Assembly: GCA_902806575.1 (NCBI GenBank)
Contig: CADCXD010000005.1
Span: 1,674,001-1,738,000, forward strand
DNA length: 64,000 nucleotides
Reading direction: 5' to 3'
Source of the DNA: Jackrogersella multiformis
Lineage: Eukaryota; Ascomycota; Sordariomycetes; Xylariales; Hypoxylaceae
Shown: positions 36,778 through 48,300 of the stretch, in pieces
How the letters are laid out: each line of letters starts with the position of its first letter
How positions within the stretch are numbered: the first letter of the stretch is position 1
Notes under the pieces: model-generated
Told to the model about the DNA's origin: nothing
Databases searched by the model: none
Seen by the model: the letters and a program-made list of their open reading frames with translations, nothing else
Translations under genes and position numbers: made by a program

Positions 36778-38148
36778 TCAAATTTCAATATGCTGGCTTC
36801 CCCGCCACAGGGTGACACTGTGGCCTGCTGCCTCCACAACCTCTGTAAACTCCGAAGGGGGTTTCCAGGCCCAGGGCTGAGAACTTTGATTCATATAATG
36901 TCTGGTCACTTCAAAGTTTAACCTCCATTCACCTGTATTCCTGTGTTGTGCATGGGGTTCGCCCCACAGTGGGATGGCGTACGTTATTCGTGCTGTCCCG
37001 GAGAAAATGCAACAAAACCGCTTCAGGGTTGGCATTTTAACGATTGCACGAGCTGCCGCAACGAGAAAGTGGTCAAATGTTGTCGGGTTAGGATGGCTGC
37101 GGAATTCAATTTGAGGTATATCCCCATCAAGTGCTCCGTTCACTAGACCTTCGGTGTCGAACTCATAGATTGTCTCTGCTGACTCACGGTCGCCAGTGAA
37201 GTACCAGCTCCTAGCAGGCGTCATTTTTGAGAGGTGGAGTTGTAGATACTGGAGAGTTTCCGAGATGTTTTCGCATCTGTCATCTTGATCAAATACAGCA
37301 GACGACAGGGTGAAAGGGCCCCGTAGGTCTAATACCTTTAGCTTGGGTAACTTCAAGATGTGGTTCATTGCCAAACCTAGGCGGTCCTTCCCGTATGCGT
37401 CGAGATGGTTATAGGGATTCCAATCATGATTATACGGGTCATGGCACCGAAACCTAATCTGCAAGGCTTCAAGACACGAGAAGTTGATATCTAGTAATGT
37501 CGAGGCCATGGTCTCTCTCAAATCAGACCCGAGGTACTTCAACCGACGGGGAGCATTATCAATGTCCCATGAAAGTTCCTTTATGTGAGGCAAGGCCTCA
37601 CAGATAACTGTCATGGCGCTCGGGAGAATGTTTAGATGGTCGATTCGAAACTTGATGACACATTCTAGCGAAGGAAGGACTTGAAGCCCCTCAAACCCGA
37701 TGTGCTTGTGGTGATTATGTACATCTTTATATTCGATGATGCCTTGTGATGCTCCACGAAGGAGAAGATGGAAGGTTGGCGCCTTGTCTGCTCCTTCGGG
37801 GATATTGTTCCATTCCTGCAGACTCTTAAACAGACTCTGAATGACATTGGTGAAATCTCTGTCACGTAGCTTCTTCAGCGATTTCTTGCATTTCTTCCCG
37901 GTCCTGGTGTTGGTAGGCAGCCAAATCTTAAACTGGAGCTCTTCAACTAGATAGCGACGACGCTTGTCTGCAAAAATGGCATCAAATTTTCTGAGTGGGT
38001 GTAGGCCGTTGACGGTTACGCTGATTTTGGCGAATGTTCTGATTTCAACCAGTCGCTGGAATCCACGACATACAGCTGCATATGGTGCGAGTGGTGGATC
38101 GAGTTCGGATAGTATCGCTAATACAAGTTCTGTTGCTATCTTATCCAT
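36778..38148 (-). CDS. F-box domain protein, function unknown
   Basis: Single-exon gene, 456 residues. The N-terminal ~45 residues form a fungal F-box-like motif (IATELVLAILSELDPPLAPY, then AAVCRGFQRLVE), which in general binds Skp1 in SCF ubiquitin ligases. The rest has leucine-rich stretches resembling degenerate LRR substrate receptors (KLPKLKVLDLRGPFTLSS, LQYLQLHLSKM, FSCLEALQIRFR). A late segment (ITYAIPLWGEPHAQHRN) is usual in the large, fast-evolving fungal family of such proteins. No substrate can be inferred. Codon use is less biased than that of the housekeeping neighbours, consistent with a lineage-specific gene. Confidence 0.8.
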   Translation of the reverse strand: MDKIATELVLAILSELDPPLAPYAAVCRGFQRLVEIRTFAKISVTVNGLHPLRKFDAIFADKRRRYLVEELQFKIWLPTNTRTGKKCKKSLKKLRDRDFTNVIQSLFKSLQEWNNIPEGADKAPTFHLLLRGASQGIIEYKDVHNHHKHIGFEGLQVLPSLECVIKFRIDHLNILPSAMTVICEALPHIKELSWDIDNAPRRLKYLGSDLRETMASTLLDINFSCLEALQIRFRCHDPYNHDWNPYNHLDAYGKDRLGLAMNHILKLPKLKVLDLRGPFTLSSAVFDQDDRCENISETLQYLQLHLSKMTPARSWYFTGDRESAETIYEFDTEGLVNGALDGDIPQIEFRSHPNPTTFDHFLVAAARAIVKMPTLKRFCCIFSGTARITYAIPLWGEPHAQHRNTGEWRLNFEVTRHYMNQSSQPWAWKPPSEFTEVVEAAGHSVTLWRGSQHIEI

Positions 38149-39248
38149 GTTCCGGCGACTTCATGCGATCTGATTATAAGTTGGCAATGCTGATGATGAT
38201 ATAATGATGATAAATTAAAAGGGTTATTTAAACCCCATTTAAGATTAATTATGTAGATAGGACAAAAACAGAAGAGCCGCTGCGAGGTTTGTTCTTTCCC
38301 ACCTTTCCCAGCTATAGGCAACATGATCCTTTATTCGCTCAACATCTAGGAATCGTTGCTTCCAATCCAAGTTATAGTTCGAGCTCCTTCAATACGCCTA
38401 AGGTACCTAGGTAGGTAAGAGCAACGAGTCTTGACTGTCGTATGGATATCCCGACCGTAAGTGAGCATCAATTTTCCATAGCTTAACCGATTTGCATGCA
38501 TCATTGGATGTGTCGTTTTACCACAGCCCATTATATTGAAGTTATTGGGGATATAAAACAATTCCCGAATAAAAGGCACCAATAGATATGTATTCATTTG
38601 AAAAGACCTAGGTACCTAGGCTGTTAGGTAAGCATCTTCTCGGTACAAAATATTGATACATGCACCCTCTGGCTAACCTACCTAGGTACCTAGGTAGCTA
38701 ACGTCGCATGGTACCTGCGTCCAAGGAATATCTACTTCTAGGTACCTAAGGTAGGTAAGACCTACTTACATAAGGTATCTGTAGGTAATACCTTAGGTAG
38801 GTATGTAGAATAGGTAGCCGAGGCCGGTTAACTCTAATCGCGAAGCGGCTTCTTTCCGACCCTCGTCTAAGCGTTTTCCTAAAAAAATCGTCGGCAAGAT
38901 GCCGTATCGTGGCGCCGACTAACCTTCCTAACCGCAAACCCCGCGTAACGACCCCGCGCCCCCCAAGACAGCTTTCCCGATTAGACGGTACATGTTCTAT
39001 GCATGTCAGCTTGTCAAGCTAGATGTCAAGCTCCCAAATGCATCATACTGACCTAATAACCATCCACCTGGGATTAGCCCGTTTATAGGTACAGAAGACG
39101 ACGCATGTCTCAGACATCCCCTTGCTTTTGTATCTCCGAGTATATATATGGGTCGAGCCCATTGAGACCTTTTCATTCCATAATAAGACCTTTACATAAT
39201 TCACATGTCCCGATCTTGCAGCAAGTGATATCCTCACAGAAATTCGAT
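38149..39248. other. Divergent intergenic region, F-box gene and DAK1
   Basis: 1.1 kb with no supportable gene. It holds a large TACCTAGGTA cluster (listed) and presumably both promoters. Confidence 0.5.
38398..38815. repeat. Cluster of TACCTAGGTA palindromes
   Basis: Copies at about 38403-38418, 38608-38630, 38678-38698, 38740-38758 and 38785-38802. Confidence 0.75.
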
Positions 39249-41146
39249 ATGTCGGCTAAGCATTTCATCAATGACCCCACCCTGCTGGTGAACTCGGCCC
39301 TCCAGAGCCTTACTCTTACTAATCCTTCCGTGGCTCTGGATCCCGAAAATAAGATCATCTATAAGAGACCTAACCATGAGCCTACCCAGGTCTCGATCAT
39401 CAGTGGCGGCGGCAGCGGGCACGAGCCGAGCTTTGGGGCCTTCGTTGGCTCCGGTCTGCTCTCTGCCGCTGTGGCTGGAACTATATTCGCATCCCCTAGT
39501 GCAGAACAGATACGCAAGGCCATAACTTCAAGGGTAGCTACCGATAAGGGTGTCCTAGTAACAGTCATGAATTACACAGGTGATATCCTCAACTTCGGAA
39601 TGGCAGTGGAGAAGGCGAGGGCCGCCGGCCTGAATGTCGAAATGGTCGTTGTCGGCGATGACGTTGGTGTCGGAAGAGAAAAAGGGGGTAAGGTGGGTAG
39701 GAGAGGAATCGCCGGCACAGTGCTGGTCCACAAAATTTCTGGCGCCCTTGCAGCCCAGGGACGGAGCTTTGAGGAGGTTTACAAGATCGCCAAACTTACG
39801 GCAGCCAATCTTGTGAGCGTCGGAGCGAGCCTCGAACACGTCCACGTGCCCGGGAGAGCAGTGGGCCCAAAGACTGCCGATAGCCTCCAAGATGACGAGG
39901 TAGAAATCGGAATGGGCATCCATAACGAGGCCGGGTCGGGACGGGCGAAGGTTGAGCTCCCAGAGCTTGTGAGCACGATGCTGTCACAACTACTAGACCA
40001 GAACGACAAGGATAGAGCATTCCTAAATGTGAACTCTAATGAGGTGGTTTTGCTCGTGAACAATCTTGGCGGCGTCAGCGTCCTCGAACTAGGAGGCATT
40101 ACCACAGAGGTTGTGAAGCAATTAGGATCTTGGGGCATTCAGCCTGTGAGGATTCTGAGCGGAACCTATAGTGAGTATATCTCGTAGACATGAACTCCAT
40201 CTAATTTACTCAGGTTTTGGTTGCTGACAATAAACACTCTAGTGACGAGTTTGAACGGACTGGGATTCAGTATTTCATTGCTGAATGTCGTTAACACTGA
40301 TATTGGTGGTCCGAGCATGATCGAGTTGCTAGATTATCCATGTGAGGCTACTGGCTGGACAGCACCCATACAGAAAACAACCTGGGAATCGAAAAACACT
40401 GCTACTAGGGAAGACACAACTGGATTAGACCAAAATATTAAGGCGAGTGGTCTGAAGGCTGATGCGAGCGCATTTACCGATATCCTGGTTTCCGGGTTGC
40501 AGGCTGTTGTGGCCGTTGAGTCGGAGGTAACCAAATTCGATACGGTGGTCGGGGATGGTGACTGTGGGATCGGCCTAAAGCGCGGTGCTGAAGGTAAGTC
40601 AATACTACAAATGGTCTAGAAGGAACTAGAAGCTGACACCTTAAAGCCATCTTGAAGCATTTAAAGGAGAAATCTGTAACAGGAGACGTCGTCGTCGATA
40701 TTGCTCATATTGTGACAGTAGTTGAAAAGGAGATGGATGGTACTTCGGGAGCGCTGTTTGCCATCTTCCTCAACGCTCTTGTACACTCACTCCGGGTGCT
40801 TGCGCCAGGGGAAGCTACTGCTCAAGTCTGGGCTGGTGCTCTCAAGCAGAGCTGCGACGCACTGTCAAAATACACCCCGGCCAGGATTGGTGATCGTACG
40901 TTGATAGATGCCCTATATCCCTTCGTCGAGATCCTCGGAAAGACAGGCGATCTCAAAAAGGCCGCCGAAGCCTCGAAGAAAGGTGCTGAGGATACCAAGG
41001 GCATGACACCTAGCTTAGGCCGTGCGGTGTATGTTGGAGGCACCGGGTTCGAACAGGTGCCTGATCCTGGCGCCTGGGGACTGGCAAGTTTTTTTTTGGG
41101 GCTGGCTGGGGTAAAACCCGAGGAAGAAGATTGGGAAGCCATATAA
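39249..41146 (+). CDS. dak1: ATP-dependent dihydroxyacetone kinase
   Basis: Predicted 590 residues, the usual length. Three exons: 39249-40170, 40243-40593 and 40647-41146, both introns phase 1. The DhaK part binds dihydroxyacetone: GGGSGHEPSF carries His58, and IGMGIHNEAG carries His225, equivalent to the histidine that binds the substrate covalently in the Citrobacter enzyme. The DhaL part binds ATP-Mg: VVGDGDCGIGLKRGAE carries the acidic residues that chelate Mg. It phosphorylates dihydroxyacetone (and glyceraldehyde) for entry into glycolysis, detoxifying DHA during glycerol or methanol use. I start at 39249 (MSAKHFIND) since family members begin here; the frame is open further upstream without similarity. 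The C-terminus ends in EEEDWEAI without a peroxisomal SKL-like signal, so a cytosolic location is expected. Confidence 0.96.
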
Positions 41147-41474
41147 ACCGGCAATTCACCTACGGGGACTGTAATGATATGATGAGATGGCGCGGAAATT
41201 CAGAACATGTAATCAGATTGAGCATTAATGGATCTGTTCTTCAATTAAATTCCTAATGACTACAGCTTTCTCTGCTGCTCAAACTGTTCCTCCTAGGCTG
41301 CTTTGTTAAGCTACCATTAATTGCTATGATGAACATGGCCGCAAGGTAAATAATTGCATTGGTCTGCTGTCTCGACCTTCACGCCCTTGTCTACCTATCT
41401 TGGACCTTGCACAGCGAAGGATATGCCATATGGAAGGTCTCGGCTTGCGTAGCTAGGTTTTGCTTTCTGCTTCT
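41147..41474. other. Convergent 3' spacer between DAK1 and SmD2
   Basis: 328 bp with no gene or repeat recognised. Confidence 0.6.
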
Positions 41475-42046
41475 CTAGCTGAGCAGAACTAGAATGACTG
41501 AATCACCTCTTAGGAACCTATAGGGCACAGAATATTAGCTCCACCGACACCAAGTCAAGGTGCATAACGTATACAACATAACATACATCTTGCTAATGAA
41601 TCGGTCCTTGTTGACAGCTCTGCCCTTCTTCCCGTTGGAAAGTTTGGGGGTTTCGGTCCACATCTCCTTAACATTCTCCAGCACCATGTTGCAATGCCGG
41701 TCGAAAGCCTTGACGCGTGCCAGCAGCTTGCGGTTGTTGCGGCAGGATATTAGTACTTGGGTGTGGCTTCGGACGGCGGTCTGGAGAATGGACAGAGGGC
41801 CCGCGCTGAACTCGTGCTCTTCGAGAAGCGAAATCTCGTATTCCCTGTTTTTTTTTTGCGTATTAGAAAAAGGAACGAAGACTTGTAGGTTGTGGGATCG
41901 GCTGGGGCTGGGGTTGGGGCGGGCTGGCTACGCACGTCAGTTCGTTACGAGGCTTCGTGAGAAGCTCCCTAAGTATATGTTGTTAACTTTTATTACAGAA
42001 AGGTATATGATTATGAATGTGCTTACTGGATCTTTGTGTCGGCCAT
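41475..42046 (-). CDS. smd2: Small nuclear ribonucleoprotein Sm D2
   Basis: Predicted 117 residues, full length. Four exons on the minus strand: 42046-42027, 41968-41936, 41844-41587 and 41517-41475; all three introns are phase 2. The first two exons encode MADTKI and a stretch ending NELTEYEI. The third holds the Sm1 motif (VLISCRNNRKLLARVKAFDR, HCNMVLENV) and the fourth ends in the Sm2 motif FLRGDSVILVLL. SmD2 is part of the heptameric Sm ring on U1, U2, U4 and U5 snRNA in the nucleus. The exons are so short that no continuous frame reveals the gene; the family motif identifies it. The intron 41935-41845 has an unusual homopolymer run just before its acceptor. It is divergent from HIBCH. 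Confidence 0.95.
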
Positions 42047-42586
42047 CTTGATTGCTGGGGGTCAGGTTGTTGGATTGAATGGCAGCCTATGATGGTTGGC
42101 GCAAGGCTGAGATTGAGAATGAGAATGAGATGTAGGTAGGTACTGTCACATATAATCTAAGAAATCTAAAGAAATCTCCAAATTGTTAGTGCGGTATAGA
42201 AAGAGAGAGATCTGATTGGTTATGAGATTGTTAATTCGCGTTAACAGAATATTGCTAAAATATACCTAAGTACCTACACTAGATACCTAGGGAAGCTCCC
42301 CACTTCGGTTCAGTGCTCGGACTTTTGTGGGTTTTTGATTTTAAGTGGCCCCCGGGGTACTTATGTACTTCGGTAAAAGTGATAAATTTCCAACCTGCGA
42401 CTTCGACTCTGGATCATCGAAGACTCTGGACCATTTTAGCTCTCAGCCTAGGTTCCTCGATGCGCATATATCTTTGAGGTTGCGCATCGAGAAAGGATAT
42501 ATTAGATGTCTTTCAGAGTTATTACAAGGAGAGCTGGGTTAGCAGCTTCTACTGCTACCTCTCCTTGCTGGAGAACCGGCTTTACA
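42047..42586. promoter_or_regulatory. Divergent promoter region SmD2 / HIBCH
   Basis: 540 bp between start codons, with one CCTAAGTACCTACACTAG-type repeat remnant near 42266-42288. No specific factor site claimed. Confidence 0.45.
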
Positions 42587-44098
42587 ATGCCGTTGAAAGC
42601 TCATATATTAATTCCTCGAGTTGCGGCACAAGCAAAAGTATGACTACCCACTCCCTAGATAGTATAATTATCTCTCATACGTAAATATCTTGCTGATTGT
42701 TCAAAGCAGATGTCTACGAGAGTCATAAGAGAAGTCCCCAAGGAGCTAGCCACGGATGAGCCTCAAGATGTTCTTTTCAACAACTTATATGGTCTACGTA
42801 CCATCGAGCTTAACCGACCGAGCAAGTTGAACGCTCTCAACGGCTCTATGATTCGAAAGATCTTTCCGCGGTTGGTCGAATGGGAAAAATCAAATATGGC
42901 GAATGTCATTGTTATAAAGGGTGCCGGCGAGAGGGCGTTTTGTGCCGGAGGCGATGTAGCCGCGCTCGCGACACAAAATCAGGAAGGCCCTGAAGGTCAG
43001 CGCAAATCGGCAGACTATTTCGCTTTAGAATACCAGTTGGACCACTATATCGCAACATACAAGAAACCTTATGTCGCAATCATGGACGGCATCACTATGG
43101 GAGGTGGTGTAGGACTTAGTATCCACGCCCCATTCCGCATTGCCACCGAAAGAACAGTCTTCGCTATGCCGGAGACCACTATAGGCTTCTTCCCCGACGT
43201 CGGAGCCTCGTTCTTTCTACCGAGAATGGCAGGTTCTATAGGCACCTACCTAGCCCTCACGAGCGATCGACTGAATGGGGCCAATGTATTGTATTCGGGA
43301 ATCGCGACACACTATCTGCATTCAACAAGTTTACCCAGCTTGGAAGCGAGGCTCGCTGAATTGCGGTTTAGAGATTACGATAAGATCGATGACCGCATGG
43401 CTCACATCAACAGGACCATTGAGGAGTTTGTGACCGGTCTACCATACGACGAGCCAATCTTGCTAGGAGGCGAGCTCCGGGAAGCCATTGACCGGTGCTT
43501 CGACAAAAACCACGTTGATGAAATCATAGACGCCTTAAGGGAAGAGCAGGGCCCCACCAAAGACTGGGCGGAGAAAACACTGGCCACCCTGCACCAACGC
43601 TCACCAACTTCGGTTCATGTAGCCCTTCGGCAAATGCGGGTAGGACGCCAATGGTCCATCGCCCAGACGTTCCAAAGAGAATACCAGATAGCCACCAAAT
43701 TCATGAAGCACCCAGATTTCACCGAGGGCGTCACGTCAAAGCTAATCGAGCGAGGACCGGATAAGGCTCCCCCGAAGTGGCAGCCGGCTAGCTTGGAAGA
43801 TATCCGGCCCGGTAGTAATATTGCCGAGCCGTTCTTCCACGAAACAAGTGGGCTGCAACAGTTGCAATTAGTAAACGATGATGACTATACGGAATACCCG
43901 TATGGCCACTTTGGTATGCCTACAGAGGAGGAGGTCGAATCGTTCGTCAGGGAAAGCAAATTATCTCGTTATGCGATTCGCGAGGAACTCGTTCGAAAGA
44001 ATAATGGCAGGCATGGAATCAGCACTGTTGTAGATGAGATTCTGACCAGAAAAACCACCCTAGACATGGATGGGAAGGCCGAATGGAAGGAAGAGTGA
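42587..44098 (+). CDS. ehd3: 3-hydroxyisobutyryl-CoA hydrolase, mitochondrial
   Basis: Predicted 479 residues from two exons: 42587-42637 and 42710-44098 (phase 0, 72-nt intron, GTATGA donor, AAGCAG acceptor). The small first exon encodes a basic, amphipathic 17-residue start (MPLKAHILIPRVAAQAK) fit for mitochondrial import; without it the protein would begin at the ATG at 42710. The crotonase fold shows the CoA/oxyanion segments GAGERAFCAGGDVAAL and MDGITMGGGVGLS, and the acidic motif MPETTIGFFPDVGASFFLPR. The last is diagnostic of the hydrolase branch (HIBCH, Ehd3) rather than enoyl-CoA hydratases. A long C-terminal domain (about 200 residues) is also typical. It hydrolyses 3-hydroxyisobutyryl-CoA in valine catabolism. 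The first exon is inferred from splice consensus and family pattern; the rest is secure. Confidence 0.93.
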
Positions 44099-45350
44099 TA
44101 TACCACCATATCACGGTCCACCAGGTCTTCATGTATATTATAATCAGTCACTTCAGCTAGCTGGAAGTAAATAGCAGGATCCTGGTGCTGAGAATGTACA
44201 AAAAGCCAACTAACGCAGTGGATGGATGTCTCCGAGATGGATACTTTGGTACTGCTTTAATCATGTTGGAATATTGAAGCTGACATAGTGATCTAGATCT
44301 ATGAATGTTACTTACCTACTTAGGTACCTATGTAGGAGTACTCTTATAGGAGTATCCTTATCGTCTGAGTCATAAATTGTTGAAAATGTGGGGTTCTACC
44401 GGAATATCGGCGTATATAAATATGTCTTCGGTCTCCCCCTCTTCAAAGATCTGTAAGAAAACCTAATAATATTTTCTATCTATTGATTTGAAAAGGAACC
44501 TTATTAATACCGAGCTGGCGGTATGCGTGTGTCTGCCTTCCAAGCTGCGTTGGATCTGATAGGCGCTTACCTACCTAGGCTTCTTTTAAACTCGGCAGAG
44601 CTGGTCTGTGCTCCCGGCCCCACATCGAACGGCTGAAGCAAGTAATCTACACTTCCAGGTACTGTGTAGTGGTCCTAGCGCCCTTATCTTTATCCCAGCC
44701 ACCCGGATGTGACGTCTACTACTACCTGGCGCGAGGCACGTTTTACCCATCCAAAACGCGCTGCAAAAAGCTATTAGCGCGAATTCCGCACTATCTCCCC
44801 ACGCGTTGCCTGGTGGTTTGGTTTAGGTAGACCGTGGTACTTCTACTCCCTTAATACATGTACGGTGTACCTGTCCCACTTGTACCTACTTCGTACTTTG
44901 AGTAGCCAATTCTCTACACCTTCATTTCTTCTTTTTCAATTACCTTCCCTGGTTCAATTGAAACTGTCCAACATCATAAATCGGACGTGGAATGGGTGTA
45001 TTTGGTTCCCATCCCGATCATCTTCAATTATAGAATTTTAAATCTCATCCTTTTCATGCATTCTTCGTCTTTATAACTTACCCAAACCCTTTCATTTCAA
45101 ATCTGCATTCGCGTCTGGTTATACCTAAGCGATCGCTAGGATTGTAAACACATCTTCAACAATTCATGATCATGACTCGCCTCTAAGAACAATAATTTCA
45201 CAAATAGGCCCTAGTATATTTGTGTTATACACTTTCAATCCTCTCTTTCACACCTTCAATTGCCGATCTAGTCAGTCACATTGGTTGCGAATCGAAATTC
45301 CTCCCTGTTAGGCAAGGCAAGGCGAATGCGAATGCCTTTCTACTACCGAC
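44099..45350. other. Intergenic region and probable long leader of SPT21
   Basis: 1.25 kb without a gene. The right part (about 44900-45350) is pyrimidine-rich, as in long fungal 5' leaders. One TTAGGTACCTATGTAGG repeat remnant lies near 44320. Confidence 0.5.
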
Positions 45351-48300
45351 ATGGCGAACCAAAACAACACTCCTCCCGCATGGGGCGGCAATCCCCAGGA
45401 ATTCAATGAGTATGGGCTACAGATGAAGCCTATGGGGCGTACGAGTTTTCAGTTCCTCGTAAAGTACTTCAGGAACTAACCAAGACTATAGTAAAAGTCC
45501 AGTACACATTCGATACAAGCTGCCAAGAGCGATGTCTGGCACGATGGCCTGAGGTTCTCTACCTTCAGACGGTTCCGATAGACGAACAGAATACGATTGG
45601 GATCGTCGACCTGAAGATCTGTCTGCAGGCGATTGCGCAATGTAGCCCGGAATTGATCAATGATATGGAGAAAGACTACACGATTTACGCTTTCGATTAC
45701 TCCGAGCCTGGTACCCCTTTGGTTGGACAGGGCATGCTCAGCTGGTGCCTCAATCAAGAATCTAACTCGGGAAATACCCAACCAAAAATAATCACGGGAC
45801 TTATTACCAAGAACTTCCTCGCTGTCTTTGGAAATGGTGTCAAGGAGACTATCGAAGTTAGACTCAAGTTGACTGCTGTACCGAGAGTCACCCGAAATAA
45901 TACACTACCAACTCCTAATACCAGTTCGGAGTCTCCTATGATGTTCCATAGGACATCTACGCCTACTCCTTCAGAGAGTTCTGAATGGAATACCTTCCGC
46001 CGATCCAACTCGAACCTAGGCCACCCTGGGGGACCAGCTGTTGGGATGACAACTATGGCTCCTGCGCCTATCCGACCCTCTCAGCCGAGTTATGAAGCTA
46101 GGCATGACGCAACTATGTCGAACAACCAAGTGCCGCAACCAACATTAGAGAGTCGCCCTGCTTCGACTGAGCCTAATGCAAGAGAATCTCAGGGGCCCAT
46201 TCCAATTCAAGGTTCTGGTGTTCCTGAAAAACAGGGCACAGTTCCTGAGAGGCCGGCAATAGCACCGGCGCCAACCAAGGGAGGCAAGTCTCTGTCACGT
46301 CCCGCTTCTAGAGCATCAAGCCGGCCTCCCTCGGGAAGGCCTAGGGGGCGGCCGCGTAAAAAGCCTCTCCCAACTGAAGGTAGCACTTCTGGTATTGAGG
46401 ACGCAACAGATGCGGATGATGGTCCGCCACGAAGCAAGAAGAGAGCCACAATGACCAGGGTTGAACGCAACAACACTGCTACCTTTGGCTCTGCGCCGGA
46501 ATCGCTTCGAGTTGCTGCCAGTACATCAGGATCTATCCGAAATTTCCGGCCCATCGCTGTCACTGGCGACGCACGTGTAGGCAATCATATTCAAGAAGTC
46601 CCACGAGCTCCAACACCAGTTCCCACCCCACGTTTACCGGGTTTCCCGCATACACGGCCGACAGCCTCTAGCAGCTTAAGACGCGAATCTATACCAAGCA
46701 CAGGAATGGATCACTCATTCATATCGTCTTACACAGACCTCAGCCGCTCTGCATCTTACAGCCAGGATGCCCGATCTCCTGCAGAATCTGCCGGGGTTTC
46801 GCCTTGTCAAATATATTCTGATGAAGCTAGTCCTGCTGATATTGGGTCATCCCCTCCAGTTCCGCGATCTACAATGTATGGTGCCCGAACTAGCCCAGTC
46901 CCTTCGAGCCCTATCTTACCCCCGATGCCTTCAGCGATGATACAACCCGACTCGGGATTTATGAGTGGAGGTCTAGACAGCCGAATGGAGGAGAATACTA
47001 CCGACAGAGGACCCGTTGATGTCGTGCCTAAAGCTCCTAAAGCGGCAAAGCCAAAGCCCCGTCGGAGTCGCGCTAAGAAAGTGCCAACAACAACAGGCTA
47101 CAGTGATCTTATTATTCATACAGAGACACCTGGCCCTCCCGAGTTATTGCCTCAAACATCGATATACAACCCACCTCATCTCATTCGAAAACTCAACGAG
47201 GCTGCTAAGACTCCAATAATTTCTGAGCCTCCAACTTTACCGGCTTTCCCCGAAATGCCATCAGAGAGGATACAGCCGGAAATGAAGCAACCTGTGGAAA
47301 AGCCAGCAGCTGTAGAAGAAAGAGTTGCTCAAGGAGGTGTTATGGATCTAGAGACCACCCCGATGGATTTGGCAGATGATCAGCGTCAGCAGCAACCAGA
47401 TTCTCTCAGTATCCCTAGTCATTCATTTACCCCGGCTGCCGAAGAATCATCAAATCACGACACACAGCTAATTGAGGAGAAACTGGCCGGCAGTATCATA
47501 GAACTGCCTACACTTACTCTACCGCGTCAAGATACCCCCAAGGAACCCGAGCTACCCACAGTACCTGCCAGCGATCCTGTTCTACCCCAATTAACGTTCC
47601 CAATGCTTTTCTCGGAGCCAGCACATCCTCAGACCGACGCTCTCGAGGCCGCAGATGGGAAGTCGAACAAGAACTTGGTGAAGAGGCAAACGATACGACA
47701 GAAGCTAGAAGAAGCTATCGCGCAGGGTCAACTTCCATCATTTTGCAATAACTGTGGAGCTCTCCAGACGCCGACTTGGCGAAAGATATGGAAGCAGGTA
47801 TGCGCGGGGGCCCCGATGTATTACGAATATTCGGAAAAGCCCGGCCTTGTTACCGCGATCAATATCCTCACTCGAGATGCCTCGGACAAGCCAACCTCGT
47901 ACGAAGTCATAAAGAAGTCCTTGGGCCCAAGTGATAAGAAGACCGCGTGGACCGAGGTGCTTCTGTGCAACCGTAAGCGATATATCATATCAATATAATG
48001 TTCAAGTTGGATGACTAACAATTTACAGCCTGCGGGATTTGGTTCAGCAAGTTCAAACAACACAGGCCGGCAGACAAGTGGGATAAGGACGAGCAGAGAC
48101 TATCTCAGACTCGAAAAAAGAGGCCGAATGGCGCTGGGCCGCCTCGCTCGAAGAGACCTCGTACGAAGAGTGATGTTCAGACAAATTTGACTTCTGAAGC
48201 TTGCCTACCAACGGACCCCCTTGGACCATTGGATGGACCCACACCCCCAGAGAACATGACAGCCGGATCAACTAGTCAAGAGCAACACCACGGTAACACC

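Noticed and set aside
38521..38546. Mixed short frames suggesting a CRISPR-like or ribosomal feature in the repeat clusters
   Set aside because: The repeats are 10-bp palindromes without regular spacers, and this is a eukaryotic nuclear genome, so no CRISPR array or rRNA gene is supported.
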